From assembly GCA_025200525.1 (NCBI GenBank), contig CM045761.1, positions 57,561,438-57,625,437 on the forward strand: 64,000 bases of DNA. The letters run 5' to 3'. Source of the DNA: Camellia lanceoleosa. Lineage: Eukaryota > Streptophyta > Magnoliopsida > Ericales > Theaceae. The notes beneath the pieces are model-generated. The model did not search any database. It had not been told where the DNA came from and saw only the letters and a list, made by a program, of their open reading frames with translations. Within the stretch, counting starts at the first letter, position 1, and every line of letters begins with the position of its first letter. Shown here in pieces: positions 38,091 through 48,096 of the stretch. Made by a program: the position numbers and the translations under genes.

Positions 38091-38826
38091 GCTGTGTGTT
38101 CAATTTCTAACTAAGGTGCACTGTGCGTTCACAATTATTCAATACGCCAAGTGTTCATGAAATTCAAGTGGCTAAGTCACATGCTCAAAATACAAGTAAT
38201 CAGGTCATAAGCTAAACGGTGTGTCTAAGCATGGCAAAGGCAGAATGCACGAAAGATGCGGATAATAAAATACCTGCATCATAGGAGAGGTGCTGCCCGC
38301 CTCGAAGAGAAGATCCCGGTGCTCGATCGTTAAAATCCAGAAAATGACGGAAAGTGGCTTATGGAAGCCTATGAACCACGAGCATATCGACCGGGAAAGA
38401 AAGGCGAACCCGTGAATACCATAAAGTCAAAATCATCTCCCAAGACCGGAAAACCTCCGTCGTGAGGAAAATGACCGCCATTGCGAGAAATCTGCAAAGG
38501 GGAGCAAACATGAGCAAAATGGGCCAAAATTGGAAATAGACAACAAAAGTCATGACTCGTGGAATGAAAAAGTCATCAAAAGTGAACCCCCGGGAAAATT
38601 TTCCAAATATTGAAAAAAAATCACCTCAAGTGCTGAAAATGAGAAGAGAAGCCCCAAAGTCGAAATTTAGTCGCTTCAAAGTGCTTGAATCAAAAGATTT
38701 CGCAAAAACAACTTATGGAGGCCGAGGGACGCAGATAAAATGCAGATCTGAGAGAGAAAGTGGCCTAGAGAGCAAGAGGAAGAAGTTTTGCAACTTTGGG
38801 TGTGATTTCGAGGCAATGGAGGTGCA

Positions 38827-38835
38827 TATATATAG
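38827..38835 (-). promoter_or_regulatory. TATA box of the antisense PMD gene, copy 2
   Basis: The minus strand reads TTTTCTATATATATGCACC, followed by the same C/T-rich leader as in copy 1. Conservation of box, spacing and leader in both copies supports a promoter, but no transcript evidence is available from sequence alone. Confidence 0.5.
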
Positions 38836-39829
38836 AAAATGCAAAATGACCATTTTGCCCTCGCAGTAGGTGGCCTACCGCCACCTAACCCGGCTGGCCG
38901 CCCTCTACTTTTGGCCTGGCCGATGGCCTCCTAGGGCAAAGGGCTGGCCGACCACCTTCCCCCTCCCTCCCCTACCTCTGCAAATTTTGAGGAAAATCGG
39001 AGCTCCGGACCAAAAAGTTGAAGAAAAGTACACTTTCGCGAATTGCTCAATAAACTTTAATTGCAATTATTGACATGTGTCTCATCGTTATTCATCGAAA
39101 TCGAGTGTATCCATTTTAATCATGTCGTGACCTCCCGAATGTAAATCGAGGTGATCGGGTTGCCGTCAGCGAATGCGCATTTTCCAGCTCGTTATTGTGC
39201 AACAACCGGGCATCCTGATTTGTGCTCATTTGTCATTATTTGGCTCCTAATTCGCATTCTCGTGATTGTTTTGCATTATCATGCATGATTTCTTGATATA
39301 CCGAACTTTCTATGCTTGAGCGTGCGTTGTCGCGCATTATCTTTTCTCACGTTATGTTGCATTCGTTCACCGACACTGTGTGTGTCGAACTTTTGGAATC
39401 ATAGGAATCACATAGAATATATGTTGTCGGCATATTGTTCTTGTTTCATTTCTCTATTTTGCAGGCACGATATTGTATGTACGGTTCATTTGAGGTCAGC
39501 GACTGCATCGAATCGCGCAGGTATCGTATCTTCTCCGTGTGAGACGCGACAGGAATTGAAGGATTCTTCGCATTCCTAACTGCATGAAATGTAGTTGTTT
39601 GCTTTGCATTCTTGCTTAAAACTGTTGCATCTATTTGTCAATACCTGCTTCATTACGACTTCTTTGCATTTGCATGATCATCCGCTTCGCCCATCACTTT
39701 GCATTTGGCCCGCTCATGGGGCACATATCTCTGTTTATCTCGTATGTTTGTCTAAGTCTTGACCTTGTCAAAATGGGTCGTCTCGGGCTTTGACATTCAC
39801 TCCGTCACTTCTTGACTTCCGAAGTTCTG

Positions 39830-39844
39830 TCAAAGAGGGCAATC
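39830..39844 (+). other. Polypurine tract before LTR3
   Basis: TCAAAGAGGGCAATC immediately precedes the LTR start (here degenerate, AGAGACACCCC in place of TGTAGACACCC). This is the usual plus-strand primer position. Confidence 0.65.
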
Positions 39845-42800
39845 AGAGACACCCCATTTTTGACCGACCTTAAGACTTCGACGTCACCAGTTGAGCGCCG
39901 GTGATATTGCATCTTGTGCTTGTTGAAGTCCTGGTCACGGCGGCCCCGCCTCCCGACTTCCGAACCATCTTCTACCTTGTCTCTTGCGAACCAGGCTCGG
40001 TTTTTCTGCTTTTCTCCCGAGGGAAGGAGTGGTCTCAGAGACTATCTCCGGTGGCCGTGAGCTACTTTTTGTGGGTCAGAGGCCATTTTTGCCCATTTCG
40101 AGCCCGGTTCCGGCTGAGCCGTCAGCCGCTGCCTCGGCTCGGACCGCCCAACCATCTCCGAAGTTCTCCGGTTTTGGCATGTGCCTCTTTTTAGTGTTCC
40201 GAGGAACCTGGGCCCCGATGCCCGCCGCAACGAACACCACTTAGGTGCGGCGACCGTTTTGGACCCCAAACCGAGCGGTTTGGTCCCGAGCATTCATTGC
40301 ATCCGCTTTCTCCGGTTTCATGAGACCTCTGTTTTAATATTTCGAGGAACCCTGGGCCCCGATGCCACTTCGTGGCCGTATGCCACTTTCGTGCTCATAG
40401 TTTTCGGACCCCAAACCGGCGGTTTTGGTCCCGAGCATTCATTTCAGATCCATCTTCTCCGGGTTTTGGCGTACCTGCTTTTGTCATTCCAGAGGACACT
40501 GGGTCGCAGATACCCACTTCGGCCGAACACCACTTCCCTTGACCTTTCATTTTCGATCCCGATTTGCTCGGTTTTGGTCGAACGTTCATTTCTCATTAGT
40601 TTTTGTTCAAACTTGGCAGGTACCTGCTTCAACATCGAAGATCCTTTGGGGGGAGGCCAGCAATTATCCCAGATAACCGGGCCAAGCCTCCGGAGCCTGC
40701 TTTTGCTCACTTCCGCCAATGTTGAACACCTTGGGGTATTTTCTTCCAACCAAAGTTACATATCTGTGATCAGACACTGGGAGGACCCTACCAACTCTTG
40801 GTCGGCGAAACTGTGAGTTTCATTTTGGGCCTCTCCTTCAAGCTCTATGTTGTGGCTCTGGTTCGGTGTTGCCAAATTCGACCTTGGAACCTTGTTCTAC
40901 ACATATGGGAGGACACTTTGGTATGGTGGTCGGCCGAAATTGTGCCTTTCATTTTGGGCCTCCTTCAAGCTCTATGTTGTGACTCTGTCGGTGTTGCCAA
41001 ATTCGACCACAGGGCCTTATTCTACACACATGGGAGGACACTCTTGTATGGTGGTCGGCCGAAATTTTGAAGTTGGTTTTTGAGGTGGCCGGCCATAGGA
41101 GGTGGCCGGCCATGGTGGGTGATGGCCTAGCCACCTTGAGCAAAATTACTGCCGGCCAGATTCTTGCTTCTGACTGTCCCACTGTCCTGGATATCTTCCA
41201 ACATATCCCGGCATCCAGGGGATATTTCGAGGAAAGAGTGGGTGCTTTCTCCCTTTTACACCCCACTTCTTGCCTATTTGAAGGCCCTCCTCCTTCTTCA
41301 AGGTTGGAAAAAATCTCTTCAAGAACACTAAGGCAAAAACCCTAATCTCCATAGCCAAAAAGCTCCAAAAAGCTTCAAGTTCTTGCTTGATTCCTTCATC
41401 AACCCTAAGCCTCACCATTCCAACTTCGATCCCAGCAGCAAGGAAGTGAATTTCAGAGGTTGAGAAGCCACAAATCCAAGCCAAGAAGCAAAGAAAGACA
41501 AGTCTTCAAGGGTAAGTATTCAAAACCAATTTTTAGGGCATTTTCTTGATCCTTTTCTATACTTTAATTGGTTGAGAATTGGGGCTCCGACCCCTACTGA
41601 TTTTGTGCTTAAAATGAGCCCCTCTACAACTTTGTAGAAGGGCTCAACCTTATCTGGTGTTTGTATACACTAGTTCCTTCAATATTCTTCAAGTTGGTAA
41701 CATTTTTGCATGCTAAAATTGACCTATTTTTGTTGGTTTTTGGGGCTCCGACCCCTACTGGTTTTGTGCTTATTTTGAGCCACTCTACAACATTGTAGAA
41801 GGGATCAACCTCATTTGGCCATTCCATATACCACCTCTCTTGGAAATTCACTTTAGGCCCTAATTCTTGCATGCTTTGTTAGGCTTACTTGGCTCCGGAT
41901 TTAAGCCTTCATCAGGCTTAGAAATAGCCTTGTTTTTGTCTCCTTTCCATGTTATGTTGAGGGCCTTAAGCCAGTTGGTGTATATTTTTGGTACTTCCTT
42001 TGAAATCCATCAAATTTACCGTATTCTTGCATGTTTTGTAGCCTCTTGTGATTTTGGTTTTGGCCCTTGGTCAGAACTGAAAGGGGCCTTATTTTTACCC
42101 CCTTTACATGTTTCATGAAGAAAATTTTGTCATTTGGTGCTTGCTTTGCATGACTCTTGTTATAGCCTCTTTTGAGCTCCATTTTTGCATGGAATTGTTA
42201 GCATGATTTTATTCTGATTTTGAGAATGTCATCTTCTGCAATTGTGCCTATTTTTAGCTCATATTCAATGTTGTAGAAGGAAGTTTGTCCATTTGGGGTT
42301 TGCATATGTCACTTGTCTCAATACTCCTCTTTTGGCCACTAACTTTGCATGCTATTGTTGATCTATCTATGTCTACATTTTGGCCATCTTTGTTACTGAA
42401 ATAAGCTATTTTTGGGACTGCCTTGCTACTGGTTTTGCTGCCATGTGCTGTTTTTGCATGATTAGTAGGGCTATAGGCCATTTTGGGTGCATATTATCAC
42501 ATTTCGGGATGAATGCATGCTTCGAGTGTCATTTTGAATTGTTTCGGGGCTGTTTTCCCTTTATTTAGGTGCTGAAATTCCATTACCATGCTTGCATATC
42601 ATTTCCCGTGCCATTCAGATCATTTTTGCATTGCCTCGGTTTATGTGCCAATGGGCACGACTTCGAGGCACCTCATTCTTATCATTCCGGCCTATGTGAG
42701 TGTGGTTGAGGCCCTCTCATGTTGGCGTAAGCCCAATTTGCATTTTCATGCTTGTATGCCATTGCCTCGATTTGCGTGTCATGCGCGCCGCTGCTTTCGA

Positions 42801-45116
42801 GGCAACTTTTATTTTTACGGCGGCCCTATGCGAAAGTGAGCCGAGGCTCTCCCATGTTGGTGTAAGTCCATCCCGCATTCCGTATGCCATTTCATTGTTT
42901 CATCATCGCCTCGATTTGCGGCGCTGGCACGCTGCTGAGGCACTTCGCCTTATCCGATTTTCATTCTTTCATCATCGCCTCGATGGCGCGCCGGTGGGCA
43001 CGCTGCGTTTGAGGCACCGGTCTTATCCGATTTTCATTCTTTCATCATCGCCTGACGGCGCTACCAGGCACGCTGCTTCGAGGCACTTCTGGCCTTATCC
43101 GATTTTCATTTCATCATCGCCGACGATTTGCGCGCGGCACGCAGCGTTTGAGGCACTTTTGGCCTTATCCGATTTTCCTTTCATCATCGCCTCGATTTGC
43201 GCGCCAGGCACGCTGCTTTGGCACTTGCCTTATCCGATTTTCATTCTTTCATCATCGCCGACGGCGCGCTCAGGCACGCGTTTGGCACTTTGCCTTATCC
43301 GATTTTCATTCTTTCATCATCGCCTCGATTTGGGCGCCGGCGGGCACGCGTTTCGAGGCACTTTGGTCTTATCCGATTTTCTCCTTTCATCATCGCCGAT
43401 TGCGGCGCTCAGGCACGCTGCGTTTGAGGCACTTTGGTTTTATCCGTTTTTCATTACATCATCGCCTCGGTTTTGCGGTCCGTGCACGCATTTCGAGGCA
43501 CTTCGCTTTTATCCGATTTTGCATCGCATCATCGCCTCGGTTGGCGTGCGTGTACGCATTTCGAGGCACTCCAGCTTTTATCTCGATCTCCATTTTGGTT
43601 TCGTCTCGCTTATGCTACCAGGCACGCACTTCGAGGCACTTCGGTTTTATTCGATTTTCATCTTCAAAGATCGCCTCGGTTTATGCGCCGTGGGCACGAT
43701 TTCGAGGCATCCCATTTTTCGAGCATTCATGTGTATTCATCCCAATATTGAGTTGTGCAACCGCTTCCTCGCCATCATGCATCGATATGCGTGATTGGTG
43801 GCGCGAGGATCGAGACATGCATATATTTGTGAAATACATCGCTATGCCCTTTTCTCGCCTCCGCAAAGAAAATGAAGAATTATCGACTTCCGAATCGCAC
43901 GCAATTCGAGGAAAAGCGCAAATGAGGCTAATCGGGGCATCCCAAAGGATTTACCGAGGCCCAAAGATACAACATACATTAGAAGCAAGGCACCCCGGCT
44001 TGCATGCCGCTTTTACTTTCCTAGTTTAATTTGTTGTCTGTAATATTCTTTTATTCGGTCTCAGATATTATTTATTAGGACCCTCTGAGGGCAATGTTGT
44101 AATAAGGGTGTGTGAGTGTGATGTATGTCTTCCAACCCCCATTTCTTTCTCCTTTTATTTACCCGCTTTGGATGGTTAGATATAGGGCATATTTCAATTA
44201 GCATACAAGATGACAAAGATGTTTGCATCATTCATCCAGATTGCATGCACTGCCTCCTACCATACAAACCGCATTGTATTTCAATTCTAAGTTGAATACA
44301 TGTTAGCCGTTGCATTTCATATGCCATCTCTAGAATAGCCGAGCTCGCTATAGTTGCATTTTTGCATGTGTTGCATTAGGCATTCTCAGATATTTTAGGA
44401 TCATGCATGATTTCTAATAAGCTTGCTTTTGGCTTGGAGTACTCGGTAAGTGGTTATGCTTTAGCATCCTTGCATGCATGTGAGTGTTGCCATGATAGCA
44501 TGCTTGCCATGAGGCTAAATGCTTATGTGATATAACCGCTTGAATGCTGTGGGTGGAGGTTGGGTTATTTGAATTGGAGCAATTCATCGATTGTTTGTTA
44601 AGCCCACTAGATTGTGGCAAAATCAGTATTTTAAGCCTACCGGGTAGCAAACCATCTTTCACAAACAAACATGAAATGTTTTGTTCCATTCAGACGGCCC
44701 ATCTATACTTGTTTGCTGCGAGCATCACATAGTAATCCTAGGCTAATAATCGGAATAAGTGCATACAATGTTTGTCAAAATCAGATATCATGATTAGTAG
44801 AGGCCGGTCTTTGACCGGGCGAGTGGGGGTGCTCACGATGTGACCTTCCTAATCGTACCCAAGTTCCCGAGCCAACTTTGGTGATGACGGACACGTGGCC
44901 TTTTGGCACCGAGTCGGGTTTCCTAAATTTCCCATTTTAAAAATATTTAGGTGGCGACTCATTATCCGCAAAGCGATCCATGTTTGGCACTTCTTTCAAA
45001 AAATCTGTTTTTCTTCAAAACGATTTGCCGGATTTGGACTCTTTGGTTCAAGATTTAGAACCGCAACACAAAATCGAGTCCGAACTGTAGCGAGGTCCCC
45101 CGCGGGCGTTGTTACA
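39845..45116 (+). repeat. Ogre-like LTR, copy 3 (complete, array end)
   Basis: This collinear third LTR is about 5.27 kb. It ends at about 45116 with GGGCGTTGTTACA, whereas copies 1 and 2 continue at the equivalent point into a primer-binding site; this defines the 3' LTR boundary. Its tandem array (42890-43700) has different spacers from copies 1 and 2 (TTCGAGGCAC in place of TTGGCGCCGG). Confidence 0.85.
42890..43700. repeat. ~68-bp tandem repeats in LTR3
   Basis: About eleven units with CTTATCCGATTTTCATTCTT, then TCATCATCGCCTCGATTTGC and a GGCACGC...GAGGCAC spacer. The core matches the LTR1 and LTR2 arrays, but the spacers keep GAGGCAC, which the other two mostly lack. Confidence 0.85.
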
Positions 45117-46555
45117 ACAACATGCAAGAATCATGGCCTAAACACAAGATGCATTTCTATGCCAAATAGAGGAATGCAAAGCAAGTATGTTAAGCATGCA
45201 AAGGGGCACAAATCTGACCAAAAACAGAGATGACATGTGACCTAGAGACACCCAAAAACCTCTGAAATAGGGCCAAAATCAATCAAGCATGCATGTTGCC
45301 CTTTAAGCCAAAAGGCAAGGAAATGAGGTAATGAAGGGAGAGGGGTGTCCCTAACCTATACAAGACTTCAAAACACCTTCCTTACCACTGAAAATTCACT
45401 GGTTTTCAGTGGTGAGAAGACTAAAACACTCAAGCAAACAAAGCCTCACAAAGGAAGTACCAAAAAGGCCAAAAAAGGCCTAAGAGGGTGAGTTTGAACT
45501 CAAACCACAAAACACCCTTAATGAAAGTTCTTAAGCATGAAAATATAAGCTTTTTTTATGTTCTGCACAAAGTCTAAATCAGCAAGCAAGATAGGTAAAA
45601 AACTAGTACAAGTTTGGGAAAACTAAAGCAAAGTGATTACCCTTGAAGAACACCTCAAGAACAGTCAATGCAGCCCTCCTCTTTTGATCAAAATCAGTCC
45701 AAAAGCTCAAGAATCAACCCTCAAAGCCTCTCAATCTCGGAGCAAGGTGTAATGGTGTGTGTATTAGTGCAAAAGTGAGGTAAAAATGCACTTTTGGGCT
45801 TCCAAACACACACTAAGGGAGGAGAGAGAGGGAAATATAGAGAGAGATGATATATTTAGCAGATATATATGTATATAAGCTCTGGTTCTTATGTTTAAAA
45901 CTCCAACCTTTAACAATAGCGGAGGAGGGCTCTATATATAAACTAAGCAAATGGTTCTTGGCTTCTCCAAGAAGCCAAGTGAAAGGGGCAAAGGGTGTAA
46001 AGGAGTCTTAGCTTCTAGAGGATGCTAAGACAGCTGGCCAAGCTTCTCCAAGAAGCTTGGCCAAGGGTTCATCCTTCTAGAAGGAACCAAAGGGGGTCAA
46101 GGGTGCAAAGGGTTCATCCCCGTGCATGGTGAGTGGTGATGGTGCATTCCAGCTGGCACAGCTGGCATGCACCATGCCTGAGGGGTACAAAGGGTGCAAT
46201 TCGGCTGGCAAAAGAGGTCACTGGCCACAACAAAGTGCCGATCGGCAAAATATAGTGCCGACCGGCCATTGGTTTTAAGAAACCACTGCCGGTGGCACCC
46301 ATAAACGGCTGGTGATGGGTGGGGGCAGCCGGTGGAGTGTGGGGATAGCTAACAAGCCATTCCCTACCCTCCATGGCAAAAACACAAGTGTTTGGTGCCA
46401 AAACCAAACACGGAACAGTCGAGTTCGGAGATTCTGAGGCAAGGCGCGTAGCCGAGACCTCCGGGAACTCCAAACGAACACAAACATGGATGATCACCGG
46501 GTGTTCAAACGGTGACGTCCAAGTCTTGAGGACGGTCAAAAATGGGGTGTCTACA
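45110..46555 (-). repeat. Inverted LTR-like sequence of a related, shorter-LTR element
   Basis: Read on the minus strand it starts at 46555 with TGTAGACACCCCATTTTTGA and continues with an AAGACTTGGACGTCACC-like stretch. Both are close to the first 60 bases of the Ogre-like LTR (19738, 39845). It then diverges and ends near 45110 beside the 3' end of LTR3, giving about 1.45 kb against 5.2 kb. It is most simply a solo or partial LTR of a sister family in opposite orientation. A TATA box (CTATATATAAA on the plus strand, 45932-45942, read in reverse) and a T/C-rich leader lie in its middle. No PBS or PPT is attached. Confidence 0.65.
45932..45942 (-). promoter_or_regulatory. TATA box of the inverted LTR
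   Basis: The minus strand reads TTTATATATAG within GC-richer flanks. A second AT-rich box (about 45848-45882) follows, then a C/T-rich leader at about 45815-45845, the usual layout of an LTR promoter. Confidence 0.45.
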
Positions 46556-47050
46556 GTGAGCCACCTCCGGCAGGTCATGGCCGGACACCGGTGTAATGAT
46601 GCTCTCATGTGCCTTATTTTTCCATCAAGTTTGGGCGAGTTGGGCTTGAAATGGTTTGAGAAGCTGCCGGAGGAGAGCATCGAAAGGTGGCAGCAGTTGG
46701 TGGAAGCGTTCGTGATTCATTTCAAAACCAACGCAAAAATGCCAAAGGAAGTGGACCACCTTCTTAGTGTCAAGATGGAGTCGAGTGACACCCTCAATGC
46801 ATACAACTCTAGGTACTGGGAAACCTTCAATGAGATCTTAGATTGCCCGGTCAACCTGGCAATCACCCAATATAAACGCGGTCTCCCGGTCGGACATGGG
46901 CTGAGGGACTCGCTTGCAATGAGCCAGCCGAAGTCCATGGGGCAACTAATGCAGCGCATCAATGGGCACATCCGAGTAGAGGATGATGCAGCGGCATCCA
47001 CCGCGAAGACAACCCCGGTGGCAATGGATAAGAGGGAAATTGGGTTTTGA
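46556..47050 (+). pseudogene. gag: gag fragment of a second Ty3/gypsy element
   Basis: From the inverted LTR border the plus strand is open to the stop at 47048-47050. It encodes HLRQVMAGH, MCLIFPSSLGELGLKWFEKL, FVIHFKTNAKMPKEVDHL and YWETFNEI, and later GLPVGHGLRDSLAMSQPKSM. This is the central retrotransposon gag domain of plant Ty3/gypsy elements (aromatic W-F, SI..W, F..F spacing). The N-terminal part of gag is missing: the inverted LTR begins exactly at 46555. The open frame continues by chance upstream to 46373 through antisense LTR sequence; that extension is not gag. Confidence 0.85.
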
Positions 47051-47052
47051 GG

Positions 47053-47226
47053 AAGGTCATGGGCAATACCTTAGTGCCAGGTGAAGGCAAACTAGGGGCA
47101 AATTAGGAAGGACCCTACAAGATAATCGGTCTGGCGGGCAAGGGGGCATACCACTTGGAGGATTTGGAGGGTAGAGCTATACCCCGGCCATGGAATGCGG
47201 CCAATCTCGAACTGTACTACTTTTAG
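47053..47226 (+). pseudogene. Integrase C-terminal remnant fused behind gag
   Basis: Only about 55 codons of pol remain: a KLGAN segment with one in-frame stop, EGPYKIIGLAGKGAYHLEDL, and PRPWNAANLELYYF before the stop at 47224-47226. This is the normal end of a Tat/Athila-like pol. It begins directly after the gag stop, so protease, RT, RNase H and most of integrase are deleted. The element therefore depended on enzymes from elsewhere. Confidence 0.85.
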
Positions 47227-47329
47227 CTTTTGTTTTCTTTTTATGTAAAGGAATTTTTTGCCTCACTTCAGAATGTAATACCCTTTTTGTCAATGTAATA
47301 GAAGTGAATTACTTTTGTTGAAGAACTTT

Positions 47330-47930
47330 TCTATTTTCGCCGAGATGATTTACTCCGGCTAGATGAGTTGATGACTTGCTCAACTTTGAAGTTTCAGCCG
47401 AGATGATTTACTCCGGGTAGGTGAGTTGATGATTTGCTCAACTCTGAAGTTTCAGCCGAGATGATTTACTCCGGCTAGATGAGTTGATGATTTGCTCAAC
47501 TCTGAAGTTTCAGCCGAGATGATGTACTCCGGCTAGGTGAGTTGATGATTTGCTCAACTCTGAAGTTTCAACTGAGATGATTTACTCCGGCTAGGTGAGT
47601 TGATGATTTGCTCAACTCTGAAGTTTCAGCCGAGATGATGTATTCTGGCCAGATGAGTTGATGATTTGCTCAACTCTGAAGTATCAGCCGAGATGATTTA
47701 CTCTGGCCAGATGAGTTGATGATTTGCTCAACTCTGAAGTTTCATCCGAGATGATTTACTCCGGCCAGATGAGTTGATGTTTTGCTCAACTGAAGGCTCC
47801 AGCCGAGATGATTTATCCCGGCTATAGGAGTTGGTGATTGGCCAAACTCAAGTGCTCTAGCCGAGGTGCTTTATCTTGGCTAAAGGAGTTGGTGCTTTGC
47901 CCAACTCAAAGGTTCGTGCCGAGATAACGA
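47330..47930. repeat. 58-bp minisatellite 3' of the pol remnant
   Basis: About ten units of GCCGAGATGATTTACTCCGG plus TGAGTTGATGATTTGCTCAA and CTCTGAAGTTTCA, with a period of 58 bp (CGAG at 47341, 47399, 47457). The last three units are more diverged. Minisatellites between pol and the 3' LTR are common in Tat-lineage elements. Confidence 0.95.
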
Positions 47931-48096
47931 AATGAAGTACAACAAACAGCGCCACAGTAAACAAACCGGGAAGCATAGAGGATGGCGGTGCGAACAACCG
48001 CGAAAGAGATCTAGCGAGTTTGGTTTTGGAAAACGTCAGTCAAAAGGCCGAGGAAAAGGGGCAATTGACGATCATTTTTATGGAAAGATGAGAATG

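Larger units (their letters stand above)
33841..38840 (-). pseudogene. Antisense plant-mobile-domain (PMD) gene, copy 2
   Basis: A minus-strand gene-like unit lies between pol and the 3' LTR. Reading downwards: TATA box (38835-38827), C/T-rich leader, a candidate first exon ending at GATGCAG/GTATTTTA (about 38278), a long intron holding a 51-bp tandem array, acceptor AAATGCAG at about 37113, the PMD core exon (37112-36471), an intron, exon 36345-36187, an intron, and an exon from 36139 (acceptor GCTTCAG). Further exons are likely down to about 34920, where an acidic tail frame ends (35252-34920). PMD is known from plant cellular proteins of the MAIN/MAIL1 type and from plant transposons including Ty3/gypsy elements; its molecular role is not established. 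Exons outside 37112-36187 are tentative. Confidence 0.6.
1..45116 (+). mobile_element. Tandem array of Ogre/Tat-type Ty3-gypsy retrotransposon (3 LTRs, 2 internal regions)
   Basis: The same order of sequence blocks is read twice and then begins a third time: LTR (1-5000, 19738-24893, 39845-45116) and internal region (5001-19737, 24894-39844). Both internal regions carry a primer-binding site, gag-protease-RT-RNase H-integrase on the plus strand and a long downstream region with an antisense gene. Domain order with integrase after RNase H is Ty3/gypsy. LTRs near 5.2 kb, a two-LTR unit near 25 kb, a tRNA-Arg-like primer site, no chromodomain seen after integrase and a very long pol-to-LTR interval fit the Tat/Ogre group. 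The LTR-internal-LTR-internal-LTR layout is expected from unequal recombination between LTRs of two copies, or from an assembly error in a repeat. The left end lies outside the window. Confidence 0.85.

Noticed and set aside
37210..38160. Open frame of 316 codons on the plus strand
   Set aside because: It runs through the ~51-bp tandem array, cycling through phases of the same unit with no domain; it is repeat read-through.
42700..43794. Open frame of 364 codons in LTR3 (and 2814-3428, 22989-23495 in the other LTRs)
   Set aside because: These are translations of the LTR tandem repeats. Peptide phase shifts from unit to unit and is not conserved among the three LTRs.
46373..46555. Upstream extension of the gag frame to ATG 46373
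   Set aside because: This part is antisense LTR sequence that happens to be open; true gag begins at the LTR border.
46115..46680. 188-codon frame on the minus strand
   Set aside because: It crosses from the inverted LTR into antisense gag, so it joins two unrelated elements and cannot be a gene.
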